Source: DATJMJ01 sp035503915 (lineage in GTDB: Bacteria; Actinomycetota; Acidimicrobiia; Acidimicrobiales; Palsa-688). Taken from it: a stretch of DNA of 64,000 nucleotides. The stretch spans positions 39,550 through 103,549 of the forward strand of contig DATJSU010000010.1 of the NCBI GenBank assembly GCA_035503915.1, written 5' to 3'. A model generated the notes under the pieces. It was not told where the DNA came from, searched no databases, and was given only the letters and a program-made list of their open reading frames with translations. Shown here in pieces: positions 31,806 through 38,350 of this stretch. Made by a program: the position numbers and the translations under genes. Position 1 is the first letter of the stretch. Every line of letters starts with the position of its first letter.

Positions 31806-34042
31806 TGAGCCCTCCAAACGCCGCCGACCGCCGAGGAACGGCAGGGGACGAGGTTCAAGCGATCGTCGCGGAGATGACCCTCGACGAAAAGGCCGCGCTC
31901 ACTGCGGGGGTAGGTTCCTGGCACACCTTTGCCGTGCCGAGGGTCGGCGTCGGGAGCGTCAAGATGACCGACGGGCCGAACGGGGCGCGGGGCGAGACCG
32001 GGGAAGGCGGCGTGAGCCTCACGCCCTCTGTTTGTATCCCCTCGGCTACCGCCCTCGGGGCCACTTGGGACCCCGAGGTCGTGGGGCAGGCCGCCGCTGT
32101 CGTCGCGCGCCAGGCGCGGGCGAAATCGGCCCGGGTCTTGCTGGCGCCCACAGTCAACCTGCACAGGCACCCTCTTTGGGGCCGCAATTTCGAGGCATTT
32201 TCCGAGGATCCCTTCCTCACCGGCCGCCTTGCGGTCGCGTACATCCAATCGGCGCAAGCCGAGGGCGTGATCGCCACCGTGAAGCACCTCGTGTGCAACG
32301 AAACCGAGTACGAACGGCGCTCTTGCTCCTCGGAAGTCGACGAGAGGACGCTGCGGGAGCTCTACCTATTACCTTTTGAGATGGCAGTGCGGACCGGGCG
32401 AGCGCAGGCCGTGATGACGAGCTATAACCGGGTAAATGGGCGCCACGTCCCTGACGACCCGAGGATCCTTGCCGAGATCCTAAGAGGTGAGTGGGGTTTT
32501 GATGGCATCGTCATGAGCGACTGGTCCGGCCTCCTATCGACGGTGGAGGCCGCGCAAGCTGGCCTCGATATAGAAATGCCAGGGCCGGCACGAGCCTTCG
32601 GCCCTCATTTGGCCGGGGCGGTACGCGAGGGAAAGGTGCGTGAGGGAGACCTGGACGCAAAAGTCGGCCGGTTGCTAACGGTCTTCGCCCGCTTCGGGGC
32701 CCTCGCCGAGGAAGAGCGTGCTGAAGATCCGCAAGACACTCCCGAAGACAGGGCGATCATCAGGCGTGCTGCGGTCGAATCCGTTGTCCTTTTGAAGAAC
32801 GAAAGCGCTCTGCTCCCTCTCGACGTGGAGAATGTTTCCCGCGTGGGGCTTATCGGCCCGGCCGCCGTCAACTTGGCGATCGTCGGGGGAGGGAGCGCGC
32901 GGGTCACGCCGCACTATTCTTTGTCGCTTCGCGACGCTCTCGCAGCGCGGCTTGGACCGGCTTGCACCGTGGAGGTCAAGGAGGGTTGCACACTGCCCAC
33001 GGCTCCCTCGCCGGCGGCGGCGTGGCAGGGCCCGGGCGCCCTTTACGGGCAGAAGCGGCACCCAGGCGACGACGCCATGATCGAGAGCGCAGTTGAGCTG
33101 GCACGAAATGTTGACCTCGTAGTCCTCGCGGTCGGCACTAATTCTTTCTGGGAATCAGAAGGTTATGACCGCTGGGACATGAAGCTCCCGGGCGCGCAGG
33201 AAGAGCTGGTGGACCGCGTACTTGACGCTAACTCTCGCACGGTTGTCGTGCTCAACAGCGGGTCCCCGGTCGAAGTGCCCTTTGCCGACCGTGCCCTGGC
33301 CATCCTCCAGTGCTGGTTTGGGGGCCAAGAGCTCGCAAATGCTCTCGTCGACGTGTTGGTCGGCGATGCCGGTCCGGGTGGGCGGTTGCCCGTGAGCTTC
33401 CCCGTGAGCCTGGAGCATACGCCGGCTTACGGAAATTTCCCAGCCGAGTCGAGCGCAGTGCGTTACGGCGAGGGCCAGTTGGTCGGGTACCGCTGGTACC
33501 AGGCGCGTCACCTGCCAACGCGGTTTGCTTTTGGCCACGGGCTCTCCTACACGACGTTCAAGATCGGGCCTGTCAGGTTGAGCGCCAGCGAGTTGCTGCC
33601 AGGCGGCACCATCTCAGTGGAGGTAGAGGTGCATAACACAGGGCAGCGCTATGGGAGCGAGGTCGTGCAGTTTTATGTTGCCCCTCCCTCGGCGGGCGGG
33701 CTCCAGCCGGGAGGCAGGTTGCGGCCGCCGAAAGCTCTCAAGGGGTTTGCAAAGGTAAGGCTCCACCCCGGTGAGCGGGCAACCGTGACGGCAGAGCTCA
33801 CCGAGCGCAGCTTCGCTTATTACGACGTCGCTGACAGGGCATGGCCAGCCCTCTTGGACCGGCTGGTGCGAACGGGTACGACCGGCCGCGAGGGCTTGCA
33901 CCGCAGCCAAGACGGGTGGTACCTCGACGGGGGCACCTACCAGGTTGAAGTCGGAAGAAGCTGCGACGATATTTGTGAGCGCCTTGCCGTCGAGGTGGAG
34001 GGCCGTCCCGGCCCTTTGCCTCCCCGAGCCCCTCTGGGCTGA
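31802..34042 (+). CDS. Glycoside hydrolase family 3 beta-glycosidase
   Basis: 746-residue beta-glucosidase or beta-xylosidase. The N-terminal barrel has MTDGPNGARGE, APTVNLHRHPLWGRNFEAFSEDP, KHLVCNETEYERR and MTSYNRVNG. The nucleophile is Asp240 in GFDGIVMSDWSG. The C-terminal alpha/beta sandwich (LLKNESALLPLD, VGTNSFWESEGYDR) and a fibronectin-like domain (FAFGHGLSYTTF, VEVHNTGQRYGSEVVQFYV) complete the three-domain plan. No signal peptide is evident, so it probably acts on imported oligosaccharides. It starts with ATG overlapping the upstream regulator. With the CE7 esterase and GH51 arabinofuranosidase it fits hemicellulose use. Substrate cannot be fixed from sequence. Confidence 0.93.
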   Translation: MMSPPNAADRRGTAGDEVQAIVAEMTLDEKAALTAGVGSWHTFAVPRVGVGSVKMTDGPNGARGETGEGGVSLTPSVCIPSATALGATWDPEVVGQAAAVVARQARAKSARVLLAPTVNLHRHPLWGRNFEAFSEDPFLTGRLAVAYIQSAQAEGVIATVKHLVCNETEYERRSCSSEVDERTLRELYLLPFEMAVRTGRAQAVMTSYNRVNGRHVPDDPRILAEILRGEWGFDGIVMSDWSGLLSTVEAAQAGLDIEMPGPARAFGPHLAGAVREGKVREGDLDAKVGRLLTVFARFGALAEEERAEDPQDTPEDRAIIRRAAVESVVLLKNESALLPLDVENVSRVGLIGPAAVNLAIVGGGSARVTPHYSLSLRDALAARLGPACTVEVKEGCTLPTAPSPAAAWQGPGALYGQKRHPGDDAMIESAVELARNVDLVVLAVGTNSFWESEGYDRWDMKLPGAQEELVDRVLDANSRTVVVLNSGSPVEVPFADRALAILQCWFGGQELANALVDVLVGDAGPGGRLPVSFPVSLEHTPAYGNFPAESSAVRYGEGQLVGYRWYQARHLPTRFAFGHGLSYTTFKIGPVRLSASELLPGGTISVEVEVHNTGQRYGSEVVQFYVAPPSAGGLQPGGRLRPPKALKGFAKVRLHPGERATVTAELTERSFAYYDVADRAWPALLDRLVRTGTTGREGLHRSQDGWYLDGGTYQVEVGRSCDDICERLAVEVEGRPGPLPPRAPLG

Positions 34043-34078
34043 AGCGGCCAGGCGCTACGAGTTCCCGAGAGGGGCAGC

Positions 34079-34396
34079 GTGAGAGTCAATTTCGCCTATG
34101 GCATGACTGGCGTCAATGTGGAGCTTCCCGATGCCCGCACGACCGTAGTCCGCGCCGCCCGTGTTCCGCCCGCGCAGGACAAGACAATACCGGACCAATG
34201 GCAGGCTCAAGTGCTGGCTACCATAATGCGGCGTTCGCGGGTGGTTGTACGTACCGGCTTCCTCTCCGATGGGGACCTCGCGCAAGTGCACCTCGAACAG
34301 GTCCACGACATCGCGCAGGTGGTTTCGGAGATGGGCCCTGGTGCCTCGGTCTGCGCGCTCCCGGAGGGCCCCACGACGGTGCCTTACATTGCCTGA
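34079..34396 (+). pseudogene. Internally deleted larA-like (DUF2088/LarA) gene
   Basis: 105 codons from a GTG. Residues 1-30 (FAYGMTGVNVELPDARTTVV) look like the extreme N-terminus of the LarA/DUF2088 nickel-pincer racemase family. Residues 33-105 (TIPDQWQAQVLATIMRRSRVVVRTGFLSD ... ASVCALPEGPTTVPYI) look like its extreme C-terminus. Everything between, some 300 residues containing the catalytic and cofactor-binding parts of a normal 420-residue LarA, is missing, yet the frame is intact. It is best explained as an in-frame deletion derivative without racemase activity, though a small functional relic is not excluded. It lies between the GH3 gene and glycerate kinase. Confidence 0.55.
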
Positions 34397-34422
34397 GGTA
34401 ACCAACATCGCCTCACAGGGCG

Positions 34423-35436
34423 ATGTCATTGACTAAAGTCCTGCTGGCTGCGCCGGACAAGTTCCGCGGGAGCCTGGCCGCAAAGCAAGCTTCTCAGGCG
34501 ATGGCGGCGGGGGCAGCCGCCGCTGGATGGGGTGCCCTGCAACTTCCCCTCGCGGATGGAGGAGAGGGAACGCTCGACGTGCTCGGTGGCGCCAATCGCG
34601 AAACCGTTGTCACTGGGCCGCTCGGCCAACCTGTCGCTGCTTCCTGGCAGCTCCAAAATGGCCGTGCCGTTATAGAGATGGCAACAGCTTCGGGGTTGTC
34701 GCTGGTGGGCGGCAAACAAGGCAATGACCCCGTCCGCGCTAGCACCCGGGGGACGGGGGAGCTGATCGCCGAAGCGATAGAGCAGGGTGCGCGAGAGATA
34801 ATCGTTGCGGTAGGCGGGTCCGCGACAACCGATGGCGGCTTGGGCGCGCAAGAGGCCCTGGAGGGCGTCCCGTTTAGCGACCTGGGCGTTTCAGTACGGG
34901 TGGCTTCTGACGTCGAGACACTTTTTCTCGATGCAGCGAGAGTTTTTGGCCCCCAAAAGGGCGCCGGTGAAGCTGCTGTCGTACTGCTTACTGAGCGGCT
35001 CGAAAAGCTCGGGCAGGCCTACGCAGACCGCTACGGTGTGGACGTCCGCTCCGTCCCTGGGAGCGGCGCGGCCGGCGGGCTGGCCGGCGGGCTGGCGGCT
35101 TTGGGGGCCGAGATCGTCCCTGGGTTTGCTTTGGTTGCCTCTACCCTCGGTCTCGACAAGGCGGTCCGCGAGAGTGGCGCCGTCGTGACCGGTGAGGGCC
35201 GGCTCGACAGCACCTCCTTCAGCGGCAAGGTTGTCGGTGGGGTCTTCGGGCTAGCCAAGGGGGCGGGCGTGCCCTACCTCGCCGTCGTCGGTTCCTCGCT
35301 CCTGGGGGAGCCAACAGCGCTCAGGTTCGCGTCGCTGACGGAGCTCTACGGGGAACATGCAGCCTGGCACAGGCCGGCTGAGCTGGTTGCGGAGGTAACC
35401 CAGACCTGGCTCGAGAGCCTGGGGCGGAGCGGCTGA
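34423..35436 (+). CDS. glxK: Glycerate kinase (GarK/GlxK family)
   Basis: 337-residue glycerate 2-kinase phosphorylating D-glycerate from ATP. Motifs: VLLAAPDKFRGSLAAKQASQAMAAG, LADGGEGTLDVL, VIEMATASGLSLV, STRGTGELI, VAVGGSATTDGGLGAQEAL, VFGPQKGA, GSGAAGGLAGGLAALGAEIVPG, VVTGEGRLDSTSFSGK. The family is normally about 370-385 residues; here the segment between TTDGGLGAQEAL and the VASDVE strand is about 30-40 residues shorter than usual. Start ATG 34423. Glycerate could come from sugar-acid or glycolate breakdown; the altronate dehydratase family enzyme in the window is a possible link. Confidence 0.9.
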   Translation: MSLTKVLLAAPDKFRGSLAAKQASQAMAAGAAAAGWGALQLPLADGGEGTLDVLGGANRETVVTGPLGQPVAASWQLQNGRAVIEMATASGLSLVGGKQGNDPVRASTRGTGELIAEAIEQGAREIIVAVGGSATTDGGLGAQEALEGVPFSDLGVSVRVASDVETLFLDAARVFGPQKGAGEAAVVLLTERLEKLGQAYADRYGVDVRSVPGSGAAGGLAGGLAALGAEIVPGFALVASTLGLDKAVRESGAVVTGEGRLDSTSFSGKVVGGVFGLAKGAGVPYLAVVGSSLLGEPTALRFASLTELYGEHAAWHRPAELVAEVTQTWLESLGRSG

Positions 35437-35454
35437 GCGCACTAGCTCTCGGGG

Positions 35455-35460
35455 TAACCT
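35455..35460 (+). promoter_or_regulatory. Leaderless -10 element of the acetylxylan esterase gene
   Basis: TAACCT ends 7 nt before the ATG at 35468; no Shine-Dalgarno lies between. Confidence 0.45.
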
Positions 35461-35467
35461 TCCTGGT

Positions 35468-36430
35468 ATGCCGTACGAGGACCTGCCCTATGACCAGCTC
35501 CGCTCATATTCGCCTGAGCTCAGCTGGCCTGCGGACTTGGAGATTTTTTGGAAGACCACCTTGGAGGAGAGCCGTGCGCTTGTTGCGCCGCCGAACTTTA
35601 CCAAGGTGTCCACGGGGCTTTGCCTCGTGGACACATTTGACGTGACCTTTTCCGGGTTCGGGGGCCACCTTGTCCGGGGGTGGATGCATGTGCCCGCCAA
35701 TGTGACCGGTCCTCTCCCAACCGTGGTCCGCTACCAAGGTTATGGGGGTGGCCGCGGCCTCGCGATCGACGTGAGCCCATGGGCCCTTGCTGGCTACGCA
35801 ACGTTTGTGATGGACAACCGCGGCCAGGGCTCCGCCTGGAGCCCGGGCGATACACCGGACCCTGTTGGTGCGGCGCCCTCGCACCCGGGCTTCATGACTC
35901 GAGGGATCCTCGACCGCAACGAGTATTTTTACCGGCGGGCATTTACAGATGCAGTCTTGGCCGTAGACGCGGTCCGTGCGCACCCACTCGTGAGGCACGA
36001 CCGAGTAGCAGTGACGGGGGGGAGCCAGGGCGGCGCGCTGACGATCGCGGTGGCTGCTCTTGAGCCGAGTATTTGGGCCGCCATGCCCGACGTCCCCTTC
36101 TTATGCGACTTTCCGAGAGCTACTGAGATCGTTGACACCGACCCCTACTGCGAGATCGTTCGCTACCTGAAGGTCCATCGCGACCAAGTGGACGCCGTTT
36201 TCTCAACCCTGGCATACTTCGACGTCGCCGCCCTGGCCAAGCTTGCTCAGGCACCAAGCCTTTTTTCCGTGGCGCTCATGGACACCCTCTGCCCACCCTC
36301 GACCGTCTATGCAGCATTTAACCGCTACAGCGGGCAAAAGCAGATCGTGGAGTACCCCTTCAACGATCACGAAGGCGGCGAGCTGTACCACCGGGCCCGG
36401 CAGCTCCAGTGGCTCAAGTCGTTGGTGTGA
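35468..36430 (+). CDS. Acetylxylan esterase / cephalosporin-C deacetylase (CE7)
   Basis: 320-residue alpha/beta hydrolase of carbohydrate esterase family 7, removing acetyl groups from xylo-oligosaccharides. Family features: an N-terminal MPYEDLPYDQLRSYSPE-type motif, PTVVRYQGYGGGRG, MDNRGQGS, TRGILDRNEYFYRRAFTDAVLAVD, the nucleophile Ser in TGGSQGGALT, Asp in ALMDTLCPPSTVYAAFN, and His in FNDHEGG. It is the usual length and has no signal peptide, as in other CE7 members. Leaderless-type promoter at 35455. The MOSC gene follows after 7 nt. Confidence 0.93.
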   Translation: MPYEDLPYDQLRSYSPELSWPADLEIFWKTTLEESRALVAPPNFTKVSTGLCLVDTFDVTFSGFGGHLVRGWMHVPANVTGPLPTVVRYQGYGGGRGLAIDVSPWALAGYATFVMDNRGQGSAWSPGDTPDPVGAAPSHPGFMTRGILDRNEYFYRRAFTDAVLAVDAVRAHPLVRHDRVAVTGGSQGGALTIAVAALEPSIWAAMPDVPFLCDFPRATEIVDTDPYCEIVRYLKVHRDQVDAVFSTLAYFDVAALAKLAQAPSLFSVALMDTLCPPSTVYAAFNRYSGQKQIVEYPFNDHEGGELYHRARQLQWLKSLV

Positions 36431-36437
36431 TCTCGCT

Positions 36438-37304
36438 ATGCAGGAGGTAGCTCTCGGCTACGAGCAGCGCCGTTCTGAGCCAGCGACGTTCGCAGCGTGC
36501 GTGGCGACGGTGCTCGAAGTACCGCTCAGTGCTGTGCCCTTGCCGCGGCCGGGCGAGGGCCCCACCTCCAGCTGGTTGATGTCTCGCTGGCTCGGAGGCA
36601 TGGGCCTCGGGTTGGTGCCAGTGGCGGCACCCGCGACTTTCGCATGGGCGGGGCCGTGGATCGCTCGGGTCGTGCCTGCCAGCGGTGGTGAGGCCCGTTT
36701 CGTGGTGATGTACGGGGTACCTTCGGGAGTCGCCTGGGACCCGTCAGGTGCCACTGAGGAGGATTGGACGATCGTCGATGGTTTCCTCATTGCCCCCGGA
36801 GATATTGCGCTGGCCCGGCCACCTCAGGCAGCGCCCGCGGCCACAAGAGGCCGGGTCGAGGAGATCTGGGTTGCCAGTGCCGCCGGCGAAACCGCCGAGC
36901 GCCTGGACCGGGTGGTCGCGCTTGCCGGCAAAGGCCTCCAGGGTGACAGGCACGTCCTCGGGACGGGCACTTTCCCCTCCGGGTTGCCGGGGAGCGCTTT
37001 GACGCTGATCCAAGCGGAAGTTTGCGAGTCGTTTTCCCCGCCCCTGGTCGCCAACGAGCACCGCCGGAACATCGTCACCCGCGGCATCGAGCTCAATGCT
37101 CTCGTTGGTTACGACTTCAGGATCGGCGAGCTGCGCTGCCGTGGTATGCGCCTGTGCGAACCCTGCAAGGTGGTGTCCCGCTATGCGGGCCGACCCGTGC
37201 TGCGCCCGCTTGTCCATCGGGGTGGTCTCAGGGCCGACATCCTCGAGGACGGTGTCATCTCGGCAGGAGACGAAATAGCCGCCGCGCCCGGTCAGCCGGC
37301 CTGA
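36438..37304 (+). CDS. MOSC domain protein
   Basis: 288 residues from the ATG at 36438, 7 nt after the esterase stop. An N-terminal region of about 130 residues (with SSWLMSRWLGGMGLGLVPV and TEEDWTIVDGFLIAPGD) precedes a MOSC domain. The MOSC part contains LAGKGLQGDRHVLGTGTFPSG, EHRRNIVTRGIELNALVGYDFRIGE, and the Cys-bearing RLCEPCKVVSRYAG that corresponds to the molybdenum-cofactor sulfur site. MOSC proteins carry sulfur or Moco and detoxify N-hydroxylated compounds; which applies here is unclear. The N-terminal part is not a standard MOSC_N domain and I do not recognise it. Confidence 0.83.
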   Translation: MQEVALGYEQRRSEPATFAACVATVLEVPLSAVPLPRPGEGPTSSWLMSRWLGGMGLGLVPVAAPATFAWAGPWIARVVPASGGEARFVVMYGVPSGVAWDPSGATEEDWTIVDGFLIAPGDIALARPPQAAPAATRGRVEEIWVASAAGETAERLDRVVALAGKGLQGDRHVLGTGTFPSGLPGSALTLIQAEVCESFSPPLVANEHRRNIVTRGIELNALVGYDFRIGELRCRGMRLCEPCKVVSRYAGRPVLRPLVHRGGLRADILEDGVISAGDEIAAAPGQPA

Positions 37305-37324
37305 GGCGCGGGGCGACGAAGGTG

Positions 37325-37348
37325 CCGGGCGACCCGGCGGCCGCCCGG
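37325..37348. terminator. Bidirectional terminator-like hairpin
   Basis: CCGGGCG (37325-37331) pairs with CGCCCGG (37342-37348) across a 10-nt loop. It lies in the 49-bp gap between the convergent MOSC and peroxiredoxin genes, so it could serve both. No T-tract. Confidence 0.5.
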
Positions 37349-37353
37349 GAGCG

Positions 37354-38004
37354 CTACTTGGGCTCGGGGACCAGCCGCAGGTACGGCAACGGGCTCTTCC
37401 AACCGTTGGGGAACTTCTTGGCTGCTTCCTCGTCCGAGACGTTGGTCCGGATGACGACCTCATCTCCCTGGCGCCAGTCCACGGGGGTGGACACGGCAAA
37501 CCTATCTGCCACCTGGCATGCGTCGACGAGGCGAAGGACCTCGTCAAAATTACGGCCAACTTCGTCCGGGTAAGTGAGCGACGCCTTGACCGTCTTGTCC
37601 GGGGTGATCAAGAAGACGGAGCGGACGGTGACGCTCGGGGCCGGGTGCCTTGGGTCGCCGGCGCCCTCGGGGAGCATGCCGTAAAGGGTTGCTATCACCA
37701 AATCAGGGTCGGCGATGATCGGGTAGGTGATGGCGTGCCCGAAGGCAGTTTCGATCTCCCCTTCCCATTCCTTGTGCCGCGACACCGAGTCCACGCTGAG
37801 GCCGATGACCTTTGTCTGTCGCTTTGCGAACTCAGGTTCGAGAGCCGCCAAGCGGGCCAGTTCTGTCGTGCAGACGGGCGTAAAGTCCTTCGGGTGGGAA
37901 AATAACATTGCCCACGAACTACCCATCCATTCGTGGAAATTTATCCACCCGTGCGTACTGTCCGCTTCGAAGTTCGGCGCTGGCGAATTGATCCGTAGCG
38001 ACAT
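37354..38004 (-). CDS. 1-Cys peroxiredoxin (Prx6 type)
   Basis: 216-residue thiol peroxidase reducing H2O2 and organic hydroperoxides. Peroxidatic Cys45 sits in HPKDFTPVCTTEL with the conserved Pro and Thr; the C-terminal extension DWRQGDEVVIRTNVSDEEAAKKFPNGW is diagnostic of Prx6/AhpC1-Cys proteins. ATG 38004 has AAGGAG 9 nt upstream, preferred over starts at 38112 and 38022. It is an antioxidant enzyme alongside Ni-SOD in this window. Upstream, a 235-nt gap separates it from the small ORF behind the TIR gene. Confidence 0.94.
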   Translation of the reverse strand: MSLRINSPAPNFEADSTHGWINFHEWMGSSWAMLFSHPKDFTPVCTTELARLAALEPEFAKRQTKVIGLSVDSVSRHKEWEGEIETAFGHAITYPIIADPDLVIATLYGMLPEGAGDPRHPAPSVTVRSVFLITPDKTVKASLTYPDEVGRNFDEVLRLVDACQVADRFAVSTPVDWRQGDEVVIRTNVSDEEAAKKFPNGWKSPLPYLRLVPEPK

Positions 38005-38239
38005 GGTCTTGGTCTCCTTCATCTCGCAGGCAAAGCCTTCGGCGGGGCAGGCCGGCCGTACCCGGCTACCCGCGCCAGCATAAGGAGCCTGTCCGGAGCG
38101 GGCTAGGGACAAAGGTCCTTTTCAAGCCCTCGGTCAAGTCCTCGACCCTTGTGGTTGCGTGCCAGACGCCCACTTGAGCGGTTGCACGTCCTGCAACGCG
38201 CCCTGTGCTCAGTAACCGGGCTTGGCGTAACGTGTCCTT
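38005..38239. other. Region upstream of the peroxiredoxin gene
   Basis: About 235 bp that should hold the peroxiredoxin promoter. One symmetric element is seen: GTTGCA (38181-38186) and TGCAAC (38192-38197) with a 5-nt spacer, which could be a terminator stem for the TIR gene or an operator. No other gene is recognised. Confidence 0.4.
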
Positions 38240-38350
38240 TTAGAGGTCGTTGATGATGGAAACCCCGAGGCCAGCGCCGAACTTGGGCTGTACACGCACG
38301 AAGATACCCGCCTTGTGCATGCCAGTCCCTTCTAGGTCCGGGTTCCTCAT
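38240..38350 (-). CDS. Small ORF overlapping the end of the TIR-propeller gene
   Basis: A 36-codon frame whose ATG (38348-38350) overlaps the TGA of the TIR gene in ATGA, the arrangement of translationally coupled genes elsewhere in this window. The product begins MRNPDLEGTGMHKAGIF and ends GAGLGVSIINDL. A second in-frame ATG at 38320 has AAGGGA before it and would give a 26-residue peptide. No family is recognised. Expression is not shown by sequence alone; coupling and the internal ribosome-binding-like site are the only support. Confidence 0.35.
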   Translation of the reverse strand: MRNPDLEGTGMHKAGIFVRVQPKFGAGLGVSIINDL

